From: Codonopsis lanceolata
Taxonomy: Eukaryota > Streptophyta > Magnoliopsida > Asterales > Campanulaceae
Direction of reading: 5' to 3'
Assembly: GCA_013146195.2 (NCBI GenBank)
Contig: CM028381.1
Span: 93,079,255 to 93,143,254, forward strand
DNA length: 64,000 nucleotides
The notes under the pieces were generated by a model, which was given only the letters and a program-made list of their open reading frames with translations, was not told where the DNA came from and made no database searches. A program made the position numbers and the translations under genes. Below are positions 23,654-35,026 of this stretch, piece after piece. The first letter of the stretch is position 1. Each line of letters starts with the position of its first letter.

Positions 23654-24320
23654 CTGAAAAGATTGGATAGCAACACAAGCAGCCCACCGCCACTTCTAGT
23701 TTTCGAACAAAGCAAAGATTGGCTACTCTAACACCATCAAAAATCCGAGAGGCTATTCGATCCTTGATCATTCTGGAATCCTCAAAAACTGCCGTACAAC
23801 GCTCCTTCCAAATCTCCCAACATGTAAAAGCAAAGATACTAAACATAGTAACCCCAAGTTGAGAGCGCAGAGTAACCGAAGACCAAACTGAGAAAATATG
23901 ATGAAGGCTCTCATACTGCGAAATTAACTGAAAACGATTCGCCAAACTTGACCATAATTGACGAGCAATATCAGAATTAACTAACAGTGAGTAAGAGATT
24001 CCACCGCATGAGAATCAACACAACAATGACATTTGGAAGCTAATCGAACACGGCAAGCTTGGATATTAACATCAAGAGGCAAGGCATTTTGAAACAACTT
24101 CCAAAGAAAACAACTTACTCGCATAGGAAGCCATTTTTGCCAAATAATTTGAGCCCACCTCGAATCGACCATGCTCCCTCGTATTGATGCAAGAAAGCAC
24201 CGCCTTGAAAGCCTTGAAAGCGGTGAACTCATAGATCAACACATGCGGAATTGTATCGTCACATATAATATGTTGCACCCGATGCCGCCGCACGAGGCAC
24301 AAGCCGTGTCAAACTATCAA
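23643..24320 (-). pseudogene. LINE ORF2 zf-RVT linker region
   Basis: WQKWLPMRVSCFLWKLFQNA, LPLDVNIQACRVRLASKCH and the following CCVDSHAVESLTHC (about 23985-24130) are the zinc-binding reverse transcriptase region that joins RT and RNase H in plant L1 elements. HHIFSVWSSVTLRSQLG and FTCWEIWKERCTAVFEDS (about 23770-23900) are the stretch before the RNase H. Stops and frameshifts separate the pieces. Confidence 0.75.
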
Positions 24321-25522
24321 GTTGCATTCTTTGAAGCCACCGAAAGATTTTTATCAACTGGAAGAGGCCCGATCAGACGAGAACCGCACCAATTATCATC
24401 CCAAAAAGAAATATTTCCTCTACCCACGACCCAACGGCTTGAAGCCTGAACTATCGGCAATAGGTCCAAAACAGCTCTCCAAGACTTTGAGACACACCGA
24501 AAACCAAATTCGATGCACGCCATATTTTGCAATGCAAAAATCGCCCACCGACCTTGTTGATTAAGGACTTTCCATGCAAGTTTTGCATGTAAGCGAAACC
24601 ATGATCGATTCAAGGATCTAATACCCGCACCACCTTCATCCAAAGGCCGACGCGATGCCAAGCTATCCAATGAAAAGCGTTTATTGCCTCGATCACTCCA
24701 AAGAAAATTCGCCATATTCTGCTCAATGTTTCGAAGCACTGATTTACAAACTTTCAATGCCGCCAAAGCATAAACCGGAAGACTGCATAAAATCGATTTA
24801 ATAAGAGTCACTCTCGCTCCAAATGACAACAAGTTATTTCGCCAATTATAAATTCTTCCCGTAACCTTCCTCGTTATCTCCTCAAAATAAACTCTCCTAA
24901 GCCGACCTTTATACAAAGGGAGACCCAAGTATTTCAATGGCCAGTTACTGTGATTAAAACCCGACCATCCCTTGATTCTCAAAATCTGACGAGGGGAGCA
25001 TCTCTTCGATACATAGAAGCCGCTTTTGCTAGCATTAACTCGCTGACCAGACGACTCTTCATAATTCCGCAAAATTGTCTTCAAACCAATAATCGACCTC
25101 TTAGAACCATTACAAAATAACAGCATATCGTCGGCATATAATAAATGAGTGATTACAGGACCCCGTCGACCATGAATGAAAGGCAGAAACAAACCACGCG
25201 AGACAGCCCTGTCAAGATTATACGACAACACTTGCTGAGCCAAAATGAAGAGCATGGAAGAGATTGGATCGCCTTGCTTCACACCCCGACTAGCCTTGAA
25301 AAAACCCGAAATAGTTCCATTAATTTTAAAGGAGTACCAACTATTAGAGAGCAAATTAAAAATCAAAGTGCCAAAATCCGAACTGAAGCCAAAAGCCCTC
25401 AAAGCCCGCGCCAAAAAACTCCATTCTAATCTATCATACGCCTTTGACATGTCGATCTTTACAACCATATTACCTCCCCGAGTCTTATAGTCGATGCGTT
25501 GAACCAACTCATGAGCCAACAA
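24317..25522 (-). pseudogene. LINE reverse transcriptase (ORF2, truncated)
   Basis: 401 codons open without a proper start, because the LINE is 5'-truncated. Non-LTR RT blocks in order: MVVKIDMSKAYDRLEW, GVKQGDPISSMLF, LLYADDMLLFC (the catalytic YADD) and KYLGLPLYKGRLRR. Then come the thumb and the L1 C-terminal region with NMANFLWSD, LDEGGAGIRSLNRSW and WVVGRGNISFWDDNW. The RT nicks and copies RNA at the target site in the nucleus. The enzyme core is well preserved, but the protein lacks its endonuclease. Confidence 0.93.
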
Positions 25523-25545
25523 AATATTATCTTGAAAATTCCTAC

Positions 25546-25923
25546 ATTGAAAATGATATATACTTCATAAGTAGGAAGCTGCAAGGAAGCGAGCTAAACT
25601 ATTCAGCACTGGACAAAAGCTGCACCGGCCTAGTCTGGGCCACTCAGAGGCTCAAGACCTATCTCCAGGGACGGTCCATCAAACTCATATCCAGAATGAA
25701 CCCCATTAAGTACATCTTCGGTAAGCCATCACTATCCGGCCAACTAGCCAAGTGGTCCTTTCTTCTCAACGAGTTTGACATAACCTATGTCACACTCAAA
25801 TCTATCAAAGGGAGCGTAATTGCAGACCACTTAGCCAATCTACCCTTGAAGGCCGAAGATGCGACTGAGCCTGGTTTCCCAGATAAAGGTGTCCTGGAAA
25901 TCACTGACCATGACACCAGTTGA
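25546..25923 (+). pseudogene. pol: pol: remainder of RNase H
   Basis: After the LINE, the RNase H resumes with IENDIYFISRKLQGSELNYS, CTGLVWATQRLKTYLQGRSI, NPIKYIFGKPSLSGQLAKW and VIADHLANLPL. It joins in frame to the part before the LINE once one target copy is removed. It ends at TGA 25921, where relatives have a Trp codon. Confidence 0.88.
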
Positions 25924-25926
25924 CAG

Positions 25927-26330
25927 ATGTTCTTTGACGGAGCCGCAAATAAAAAAGTCTTTGGCATAGGAATCTTGCTAATCGACCCGGCTGATTCTCA
26001 TACTCCGCTGGCTATAAGGCTGGAGTTCGAATGTTCAAATAATACGACAGAATATAAAGCCTGTATTGCTGGCCTAGAAGAAGCTCTCCAAAGGGGGCCC
26101 AAAGATCTCGAAGTCTATGGAGACTCTGCCCTGATCATAAATCAAGTCGAAGGGAGATGGAAAACCCAGGATCCTCGCTGCAGCTCTATCATGCCAAACT
26201 AATAGCACTTGCCGCCCGATTTGGTTCTATCTCGTTCCATTATCTGCCACGAGATAGGAATCAATTCGCTGATGCCTTGGCTACTCTGGCATCACTAGTC
26301 CAGATTCCTGCAGAAACTAATGTTCAGCCA
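25927..26330 (+). pseudogene. pol: pol: additional RNase H (Tat-lineage)
   Basis: MFFDGAANKKVFGIGILL opens a second RNase H fold, with ECSNNTTEYKACIAGLEEAL and VYGDSALIINQVEGRW. After a frameshift near 26165 it continues LYHAKLIALAARFGSISFHY and RNQFADALATLASLV. The acidic residues D (FDGA), E (TEYKA), D (GDSA) and D (ADALA) are all present. A second RNase H ahead of integrase distinguishes Tat/Ogre elements. Confidence 0.85.
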
Positions 26331-27696
26331 TTCGTAGTCGGAAAAAAGGTCACTCCGGCATACTGTTTCAAAATCAATGCAGCCCATGAGGCAGATCACG
26401 AGCCTTGGTACGCGGATATCTTTAATCTGCTTCAGAAAGGTATTTATCCTCCCGGCCTAGATAAAAGAGGAAGAGTCTCCCTGCGAAGGTGGGCCTCACA
26501 ATTTGTACTCAGCGGTGGCAGCCTGTATAAAAGGCACTATCAAGGCCTCAACTTATTATGTGTCGATCAGGCCAAGGCTGAACAAATCATGGATCAACTG
26601 CATGGTGGTACCTGCGGGCCCCATATGAATGGCCATATGCTATCCAAGAAAATTATCCGACAGGGGTATTATTGGAGTACGCTCGAAACCGATTGTATTT
26701 GGTGGGTGTGACATTGCGACAAATGTCAACGCTTTGCAAATCTGCAGCATGTTCCCCCACACGTCTTATATAAATCCACATCCCCCTGGCCCTTCTCAAC
26801 ACGGGGAATCGACGTCATAGGCCAAATTCACCCGAAGGGATCCAATGGCCACGAATATGTCCTGGTAGCCGTCGATTACTTTACAAAGTGGGTGGAAGCC
26901 TTTTCCTACAATGGTCTGAATGCCCGAAAGGTGTCCGAATTCATTCGGGTCAATATTATATATCGCTACGGGGTACCTTTCGAAATAATCTCTGACAACG
27001 GCTCACATTTTGAAGGGGATGTGAACCATCTACTCGACGAGTTCAAGATCCAAAGACATAAATCCTCCCCCTACCGGCCGCAAGCTAATGGTGCCGTTGA
27101 AGCAGACAATAAAACACTTGAAAACATCATCAGAAAAATGGCTGACACAGGAAGAGACTGGCCATAAAATTTGCCGCTAGCCTTCTGGGGCTACCCCTTA
27201 CTCTCTAGCATATGGCATGGAGGCGGTACTGCCGATAGAAGTCGAAATTCCATCACTAAGAGTGATGATGGAATCTGATATAGCGGAAATTGACTGGGTC
27301 AAAAGGCGATACGAAGAATTGGCCCTAATTGATGAACAACACCTGCTAGCCTTAGAGCATACCCGGGCATATCAAAGGTGCATCGCCCGAGCTTTCAATA
27401 AAAAAGTCAAAGGCCGCGACATCCAAGTCGGAGACCTCATGCTTCGAGAAAAACCCCCTAGTTATGTTGATACTAGGGGAAAATGGAAGTCTCCCTGGAT
27501 GGGACCATACATTGTTAAGGTGATCCGATCAGGAGGTGCCGTGCTTCTCACAAACCGGGATGGGAGGATCTTGTCCAGCTCTTCAACCTCGACAAACTCA
27601 AAAGGTACTATGCCTGAGCTATTCTATCCAGCTAGATGCTTCCCTCTCCAGCCCGCTAAGCTGAAAACCCGAAAGGGCGGCCTAGGCAAAAGTTAG
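26331..27696 (+). pseudogene. pol: pol: integrase (decayed)
   Basis: The zinc-binding part is HGGTCGPHMNGH, then HCDKCQ after a TGA at 26709-26711. The catalytic core shows D in GIDVIGQI, D in ISDNGSHFE and E in GAVEADNK (D,D-35-E complete, about 26800-27120). A stop at 27164-27166 and a frameshift precede the C-terminal part MEAVLPIEVEIPSLRV, with the GPY/F-like module GKWKSPWMGPYIVKV. The last residues are KTRKGGLGKS. Integrase would insert the DNA copy into the chromosome. Confidence 0.88.
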
Positions 27697-27798
27697 GACA
27701 AAAAAAACATATATATAAAATGAAAAAAAAACAACTAAAAGGAGGAATAAGGGCTCGCTAGGTTGAAAACCCGAAAGGGCGGCCTAGGCAAAAGTTAG
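27660..27798 (+). repeat. Direct duplication at the end of pol
   Basis: The word from 'gaaaacccgaaagggcgg' to 'cctaggcaaaagttag' occurs at about 27662-27696 and 27763-27797. The first copy encodes the pol C-terminus; the second is non-coding and followed by an (AT)n run. Confidence 0.85.
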
Positions 27799-28151
27799 AG
27801 CATATATATATATATATATAATATATATATAAAAAGAAGAAGAAAAAAAGAGAGAAATAAGGAGATAAAAGGAGAGGGAAGGCACTATTTAAGTCCTCGG
27901 CATACTACCTCCAAGTCTTCAATATACCAAAGGCTCAACTGACAGAAAAGGAAAACCACGACAGAAGCTCACAACAAAATACTAAAATATAATATTATGA
28001 GTCCTCCGATGCAACTTAAGAATATTTATTAAGACATCTAAATTAGACATTGATTGTATGTACATATCCATATACTGCCTGAACCCCCCTTGTTTTCCCA
28101 GAAACTACCTTTTTTTTTTTTTTTTTGCAGCTTTAGCCCCAGGGTGGTCCA

Positions 28152-29843
28152 TCAATGTCTGTGGCGTCCACCGATCCAGGCCCATATACTCCTTTTGCGG
28201 GGTGCAGAAGAAGCTCTAGTCTCACTTACGTGTGAGCCACCAGAAGTGTCCCCTTCTTCATCATCGGCATCTCTGTTCTCCTGGGCAGCCACATTGCTCG
28301 GACCAACTCCGTCATCCCTGAAAGCAGTACCCATATAGGTGGGGGAGGAGGAACAACTATCTCTTGTTCCCACAGATTATCATGCCTACTCGCCATGCTC
28401 AGCCGTGGAGGTTCATTGCCGCCAGCTCTGAAAGTCGTGCCCCAACTAGTCTGGGGAGGAGGAGCAGCTACTTCTGGTTCCCATGGGTTATGCTGCCTAC
28501 TAGCATTGCTTAATATGTGAGGTGCATTGCTGGGACCCGCAAGATTCTGGCCCAGAGTCGCTCGGCATCAAGACCATGTACCCGGACTCCGCCTCCAAAG
28601 CCCGAGGAACGACTAACCCCGAAGCTATCAATATCCTCCTATCTCCATCAGCGAGATCTATCCCGTTAGTAACGTGGCGGCCCAAAGAAGTTCCTCGATT
28701 CGCCGATAGATCGGGACGGCTACCTCAGCCTACCATGATCCATGCCAAGTACCCATGGGACGTAAGCATGTAATCAAGAAATGGATAGGCTATCTCCACT
28801 CTCGAATCCCGATGCCACATGCCCTGAAGAGTGGGACCCAAGTCCTCGTCAGTATTCTCCACCCCCATATATATGGGACGAGTTGTGTCCGAGATCACCT
28901 GCTCTCTCCCAAATTGGCGCAAGATCCGGTCCGGCCGATAAAAGGAGGTCCGCTCAATACCCAGCATGACCACTTGACTATATTCAGCGGAATGCCGAAG
29001 AAAACGCCGGATCTCCCAATGATGAATTACCCAGATTATGTCTATGGAGCCCCGGTAAAAATGATCAGCCCAATCAAATTCAGAGTAATTGGTCTGAGGA
29101 AGATGCCCACGAACGCCATAAAGTGTCAGGTCATATGGTGCTCCATGTGGCACGGGAGCCAGAACCCAAAGAAAGTGCTCTTCTAGCCACATGAATGGGG
29201 CTACCGGTAGGGAATAGTTCTTCACCGCCGGCAAAGCGGTGCCGTTCATAAGTTGTCTCCGCCGTAATCACCGAACAATATTCAACCGGCGATCTCGAGC
29301 CTGTAATGCAAGGTCAACAACCCGCACATCGACAAATCCGGTGGACCCACTAACAGATATCTCCCTACCAGACAAAGAAAGAGCACCGTCAGCCTACGTC
29401 GCAGGTAGTCTACCTCGTCCTCCCTAAATTATGTGAAGACCGCAGGGAGGACCATTAGATTAAAGGTCTCTCCATTAAAGAAACCTGGAGTAGCACTGCG
29501 GGTAGTGTGAAATAGCTCCGGATGGCCATGTATGGACGTCTCCTGTAGGCAGGCACTGCGATTTGGCGAGAAGGTGCCACCCCCAGCATCGACAGAATTC
29601 TTCAAATGTGGGGCACATCTCATTCATGCTGAAGTTAAACAGATGGTCATGAGGAGACCAAAACCTGGCGACTCCCCTCAACATGTCCCAATTTATAATG
29701 ACGTTCCTCCAGGACAGTAGGCACCTGAATCCAAAGATATGATCAAACCAGTCCCGCTCGTCTGATCGCAGGGAGAGAATCCAGAAATCCAATGCATTCT
29801 CATAAACTTCAATTTCCAAAGCCGTGGGAATACGTGCGGCCAT
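28152..29843 (-). pseudogene. Antisense DUF7745/PMD-like gene in the Tat element
   Basis: ATG 29843 opens MAARIPTALEIEVYENALDF, then WFDHIFGFRCLLSWRNVI, INWDMLRGVARFWSPHDHLF and NFSMNEMCPTFEEFCRCWGW. A stop near 29475 interrupts it. The second large frame (29249-28725) has MWLEEHFLWVLAPV, IIWVIHHWEIRRFLRHS and RPDRILRQFGREQV, the last a hallmark of plant mobile-type domains. A serine/glycine-rich tail with an internal duplication follows. It runs against gag-pol and sits between pol and the 3' LTR. Extra antisense ORFs at this place are known in Tat/Ogre elements, but their function is unproven. The plus-strand copy at 11343-12950 is its closest relative here. Confidence 0.7.
28318..28510. 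repeat. Short tandem duplication in the gene tail
   Basis: The order 'ctgaaag..gt.ccc', 'ggaggaggaacaactatctc', 'ttgttccca..ttat' and 'tgcctact.gc' occurs at about 28319-28395 and again at 28430-28503. It duplicates the Ser-rich coding tail of the antisense gene. Confidence 0.75.
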
Positions 29844-30229
29844 TTATGATAGAGATGCAAGGGATTTTATAAGGCAAAAGAAAAGGCAGTGGCAGAGCAG
29901 AAAAAAGTTTAAAATTGTAAGCGAGAAAGAACGAATGAGCTGGTGAGAAAGCAGGCCAGTCTCCGTCCGTTTTTATACCGAAAATTGAAGAAACGGACAT
30001 CTCTGAGCATAGTGCATGAATAGTAATGAACAATGGCTGCACAGGAGAAACCCATGGCGCCACCTTGAGCTCACCCTGGCGCCGCGCCAAGCCTCCCATA
30101 TGGCCGCGCCAGGTGCCTTTTACTGTGCCTGGAAATTCTGATGGTATCCTGGTTTATCTGTCCGACCGTTCACTGCTCCTATGTCTGATCGCAAGGAAAC
30201 AAGGGGGCTAAAAAGAGGGCTATGACCAC

Positions 30230-31459
30230 GGGTTCAATAGCCTCAATACGTTGAGGAAACAGGGGAAGGCGGCCATCTCTCCATTCCCGTATCACCAGAA
30301 AAGCCCACTCCAATCCAAAGGTGTATTCTTATAAACTCCCTTTCCAAAAATACAGCGTGCCATTACCTTTTAGATGTTTGGTATAGCTTTATTTTCTGTG
30401 TGTGCTTGAGTTTGCATGTGTAATATTTTGCATCATATACAATTATATTGCATTATATAATAAATGTTTGTACAGGTTTCTTATATAAAAAAAATCATTT
30501 TTGATGTAAATAAACACTTACCAATTTTTTTTATTTTGAAAATATAAGAAAATTTTTTGAAAAAAAATATACACGTACGTAAATTCACATGTAAATAAAC
30601 ATTTAGTTTCTTTAAAAATGTGTAAATAAAAAAAATAATAAAAAATATGTATTTCAAAAAAAAAAGCTATATTCTTTTACATTCCTTCAATAAATAAAAA
30701 TACATTTAAGTATGTATTTTAAATAAAAAAAATTAATTATGTGTATTATTTTGCATCTAAATAATCATTTTTTTTACATCCTAGGCATCATAAGAATGCA
30801 TGTTAAACTGCATTTATCATGTACATAATAAAATAAGAGAATGTTCATGCATCATGTTAATAGGCATCCTATAATTTTTCTTGCATTGCATCTGCATCAA
30901 GTAAAGTAGTACATGCATTCATCATGTGCATTTATTGTCCAATAAGCTGCATTAGGGGTGCGCTAAAAAGGAAATAAAATGCCACCGATCATAAAAATAA
31001 ATATTCTTACGGTATTTACTATATCCCTGCAGCATAAGCATGCATGAAAAATAAATTTGAGGGCATGAGATATGTCCGTTTTGCCTCATATTCATCCGAA
31101 AATATGCCCGAAAATGTGTTAGGAAAAATTTGAATTGTATTTCGAAAAGTCCATCTCGTGAACATATTGCATGCAAAAATGTGTTTTAGCCTAAAACATG
31201 CATCATATAGCTCCAATTGCATTTATAGTATAAATCATGCATAGTAGGGTCAAATAGTGACCACTAGTTCAATCATGCCTCGCAAAAATAAATCACGTAA
31301 ATTTCATGCATCATTACCTAATTACATCATTTAGGCATAAATAGGACATGCATAAACATCATTAATAAAGTCAGGAGTGCTTCAAAGGTTCCAAACAGTG
31401 CTGAAATCTAGCAGATCTAAAGTATATTCAGGCAAATCTAGAAAGAGAAAGAAACTTAC
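30230..31459 (-). other. Presumed intron/upstream region, no gene seen
   Basis: AT-rich, with many 'gcatgcat' and 'tgcatcat' words also found in the intron of the copy at 12960-13237. It lies between the orphan exon at 31460-31639 and the gene starting at 29843. No PMD second exon was recognised. Confidence 0.5.
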
Positions 31460-31639
31460 AGTGGTAGGTGGAAGATTTGACACATGGGTGTTCCGGTCTC
31501 GAAGAACGTTGCCCCGGTCATATGTGGAGTACCGGTACTTAAGTTTATTTCGGACCAGGGGAGGAAACTCTTTCTTCCTTTCATCAGATTCTGGGTGCAT
31601 CGGAGTTTTCTCCTTCCTGGATCGTGAAGAAGATGCCAT
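31460..31639 (-). pseudogene. Exon 1 of an antisense PMD-type gene
   Basis: ATG 31639 opens MASSSRSRKEKTPMHPESDE. The exon closes at 31460 with a GTAAGT donor (31459-31454). Its 180 nt equal the exon at 13238-13417, and it is homologous to the plus-strand exon at 5899-6077. In all three the ATG side faces the nearby 3' LTR and the gene runs antisense to gag-pol. The basic RSRK stretch may be a nuclear signal. The exon that should follow is not recognisable, so the product is unknown. Confidence 0.65.
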
Positions 31640-32214
31640 CTGCTAGACAAAACACTCAAGTTGGCGAAAGAAAAATGAGAAAAGGACCGAAAATAAGGAA
31701 AGAAAAAGAGGAGCAGCAATGGCGGGCTGCGTACTGGACTGAAGGAAAGAAAGAAGAAGAAAGGAGCAGTGGCTCCCTTCCCTCACTCCCGTCCATAATA
31801 AGGGAGGAAAAGGGAATTTTTCCTTTCCCCCCAAAGTTTGAAGATGCGACACTTAAGTCCTCGAAATTCAAAAATTTCAAAATGGCCCCTGAGCTTAACG
31901 AAGAATTAACAAAGGTAATCTTGTTAACTAAAATCGACAGCCATCCACTCGAGGGCAGAAAAAAAGTAATATCCCCAGCAGATCAGCCGCAAAATAAGCA
32001 GAAAAAATTTTTTTTTAAGGCGGCGAAAAGAAAAAAAAAGAAGAAAAAAAGAAGGAGGGAAGTCCCTGGCTCGAAGAAGCGAAGGTGGCAGAAATGTCAA
32101 AATCAGCTGAATCCGCAGTAGCCACTTAAGCACGGAAAGGTAAGAAAGGTAAGGAAGGTAAGATATTTCCATCCTAATAAATAAATGAAATAATAAAAGA
32201 AAACTCATTTTCAA

Positions 32215-32540
32215 AGGAGTTCTTTTTGGAAAAAGAGAATTTCGTTTTTCAAAAATAAAAGAAAGGTCTTTCAAAAAAGTGTTTGGTTTTTCAAAAATAA
32301 AAGAAAGGTTTTTCCAAAAAAAAATTTTCATTTTTCAAAAATAAAAGAAAAATATTTTCCAAAAAAAAATGCTGGTTTTAAAGAAATAAGAGAAAAATCT
32401 TTTTCAATAAAGTTTTTATTTTCCAAACAAAAAAACACAAAAAAAGAAGAATATTTCAAAAAAACACAAAAAAAAGAGGAATATTTCAAAAACACAAAAA
32501 AAAGAGGAATATTTCAAAAAAACACAAAAAAAGGAATATA
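32215..32540 (+). repeat. A-rich tandem repeats
   Basis: Units of about 60 bp with 'tttttcaaaaataaaagaaa' repeat four to five times (32215-32400). Four units of about 29 bp with 'acacaaaaaaa.aggaatat' follow (32440-32540). They are non-coding. Confidence 0.85.
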
Positions 32541-32629
32541 GAAAAAAACATAGAGAGTGAGAAGAAAGGAAAGGAAAAAGAATGATCATTTTTTTACGAT
32601 TTTCAAAAAAACTTGAAGAAAGTTTTCTT

Positions 32630-32960
32630 TGCCGTGCTCGACGACAGATTTTGATCGGTCGAGTGTAGTTTTTTTGAAAATTTTCTTATTTGTGTTTGGA
32701 AACAAGGTTTTGACCAGCTAGACACACTATTGAAAATTATCTTAACATATTTCGATGACATGTATTGACCAGTTGGAATATGATTTTCGAAAAACATTCA
32801 AATCTTTATACCGTATTTAGCGGCCGTTTTCGACCGTTTAAATACGGCTTTTTCGAAAAACATGAAAATCTTTTTCCTATTGTGTTCTTGGTTGGGTTTT
32901 GACCCAAAGGACATAACATCCTCGTTGGTTGTAGTTTAGGTTTTGACCTGAACTACGTTT
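32630..32960 (+). repeat. Series of stem-loops with TTTTGA loops before the 3' LTR
   Basis: About six units spaced 55-70 bp have a centre of the type ggttttgacc: 'gattttgatcggtc' (32646), 'aggttttgaccagct' (32706), 'tgtattgaccagttgg' (32761), 'gccgttttcgaccgtttaa' (32823), 'ttgggttttgacccaa' (32892) and 'taggttttgacctgaac' (32938). The arms differ but stay complementary in several units. They lie where the other two elements have their palindromic ggggtacatacccc arrays. Confidence 0.7.
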
Positions 32961-33252
32961 GGTCTGATTTCCTTTATTAAGGAATACGTAGGCAGCCTAC
33001 ATTAGTAGGTCCGACCATCAGAACACTTCATTTACATATCTGCTTAAAAACTACGATAACCTGTTATAACCGACTAAATATGTCTAGGTTATGGAGTTTG
33101 GATAGCATGATAAACTGTTGCATTATAACTGTAACCTATTGCATTTCTCTCCCATTTTAATTAAACGAAATTGGAGAGTCTATTGTTTATCAACGATGTT
33201 CGTCTACTCAGTAAGCCTTGGGTTACCCGTAGACTCCATCGTTGAGGGGCTC

Positions 33253-35026
33253 TGTAGACACCCTAATTTCGTACCCCTGATATGTGACTCTGACATATGA
33301 TATCAAGAATTGCTTAAACTTAACAAATATCAAGTTATAGGAGTCGAAAATGCAAAAAGGCAAAGCAGGATGCGCAAAACAGTAAATTGCGAGGGGTGAA
33401 AGCGCCAAAAATGAAACTGGAATAGGGACATGGCGCAGCCTAAAGGTTGATTGGGCGCCGCGCCAACCATGCTACAGTAGCTCTGGGACTTAACGCATTG
33501 TGCAAGCTGTGAAGGCCGGTGTACTTAATGCTTGCTGAGGGAATTCTTAATTCCCGATGAGTCCCTCTTCCCAACTATAAATAGGACTGCTGGGGCTCAC
33601 TTTCGGACAACGAAAATTCAGAGAGAAGAAACGCTGAAGGAAAATTTCCTCCGCGTCTCAACAACGCCGAAGTAGCGAGAGAAGTGAGATAGGAGTGTGT
33701 AGCCCACCAAAGCTTCCAAACCCCGTCCAAACTCCACCAAAACACAAATCCACCGGTTAAAGTGATCCCTAGCCTTTTAGTTAGGTATCCACCCCACTTC
33801 CCCGACCCAAAATCCATAAAGTAAGCGTTACTCTGCCCGAGTAATGAGCTGAAAAACACAAAAAAGTAAGCCGTTATTCCGCCCAACCAAAAAGGCCAAA
33901 ACCTTCCGAAATAAGCTGTCATTCTGCCCGAGTGAACGAGTCAAAGTCATCCAGAATAAGCAGTCATTCTGCCCGAATCACAACAACAACAACACACAAA
34001 AAAAAAAAGACTCCCTCTCCCAGAAGGACAGAGCGAGCACACTATTGCTCTAAAAGGTAATAGCCTTTAAGGGCGTTCTTTTATTTATTATTTATAAAGT
34101 TATTATTTAAATCCGGCCCAATGTAGCCAATATAAGCCGTTGTGCTGCCCGGATTAGAATAGAAAATATTATGTAAAAGAGCCGTTATAATGGCCAAATA
34201 TTTTAAAAATATTTGTAATTATTGTAAGAAAATGGCTGCGAAGTCTGTAAATAATGTAGCCGCGGATATATTTGTTTTATTTTCCTGTCTTTTAATGCTT
34301 TATTTATTTGCTAAATAAATATAACAATAAGCATACTTTAGCCAAAAACTATTTTGAGACCGAAAGGGCGAGTTGGGTGCCTAGCACCTTCCCAACTCAT
34401 AACTTAGCCTCCGAACCCCGTTTATCTCTCGGTTTTTTTTCTTTCGGTTTTACTTTATTTTTGCCTTAAAATAAAGATGGCGACTCTAAAAATTTTTGGA
34501 TCCAGTGGGGCCTCGCAGCACTCCTTTCTTGCACTTTTCCGTTTTTCCCTAAAAAGGGAGAATGAGAATGAAAGGGTGGTGTATTCTCATATCATGGTAT
34601 CTCATAAACAAGGGATAACTTGATGCGGGAAACTCAAAGCTCCCATAGTGATCTGAAACGGGCCATAAGACTATTTTTAATAAAATCCATAGTGGGGGGG
34701 CGTCGCAACATCCTTTTTTGCACTTTTCCGTTTTCCCCTAAAAAAGGGAAAATGGGAATGAAAGGGTGATGCATTCCAATATCCTGGTATCCCCTTAAAA
34801 AGGGATAACTTGATGCAGGAAACCCAAAGTTCCCATATTGGATCAAAAATCCACTTAAGTCAACCGAGGCGCATTCCAACGCGCTATCTTAGACAGCACT
34901 CCTCTCGCACTTTTGATTTCTTCTTCCCCTACACAAGGGAAAGTGGAACGAGAGCAGTGGATGTCCCACATCCGCATGTACGCCAAGCACCCTATCCAAG
35001 GCGCGGGCGGCGCAGGCGACGCTACA
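33253..35026 (+). repeat. 3' LTR of the Tat/Ogre element
   Basis: It starts 'tgtagacaccctaatttcg' right after 'gttgaggggctc' and ends 'gcgacgctaca'. It is collinear with the 5' LTR except for the MITE, a short deletion near 33467 and scattered substitutions. A TATA box is at 33576-33583. The next bases belong to the tandem array of the older element. Confidence 0.9.
33576..33583 (+). promoter_or_regulatory. LTR TATA box
   Basis: TATAAATA at the same LTR position as 14356-14363. Confidence 0.7.

Larger units (their letters stand above)
22946..25533 (-). mobile_element. 5'-truncated L1-type LINE
   Basis: The insert runs on the minus strand. Its poly(A) tail appears as 33 T at 22946-22978. The 12-bp target duplication gaaaattcctac is at 22934-22945 and 25534-25545. 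The 5' end lies inside the RT coding region (DNILLAHELVQ), so endonuclease and ORF1 are missing, the usual result of incomplete reverse transcription. It disrupts the RNase H of the host retroelement and so arrived later than it. Length is 2588 bp. Confidence 0.95.
14006..35026 (+). mobile_element. Tat/Ogre-lineage Ty3/gypsy retrotransposon, nested, non-functional
   Basis: The element is about 21.0 kb, or about 17.8 kb without its LINE and MITE. Order: LTR, primer-binding site, leader, gag, zinc knuckle, protease, RT, RNase H, extra RNase H, integrase, antisense DUF7745/PMD-type genes, structured repeats, LTR. The extra RNase H between RNase H and integrase, and the tRNA-Arg-like primer site, are known marks of the Tat lineage including Ogre. 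Stops and frameshifts in every domain show it is dead. The target was the tandem array of an older related element: 'cctcgaggggtac' on the left continues with 'tacccgacggaaatg' on the right. Confidence 0.9.

Noticed and set aside
31624..32331. Lys-rich plus-strand frame and Phe/Leu-rich minus-strand frame
   Set aside because: Come from A-rich low-complexity sequence next to the 3' LTR; composition alone explains them.
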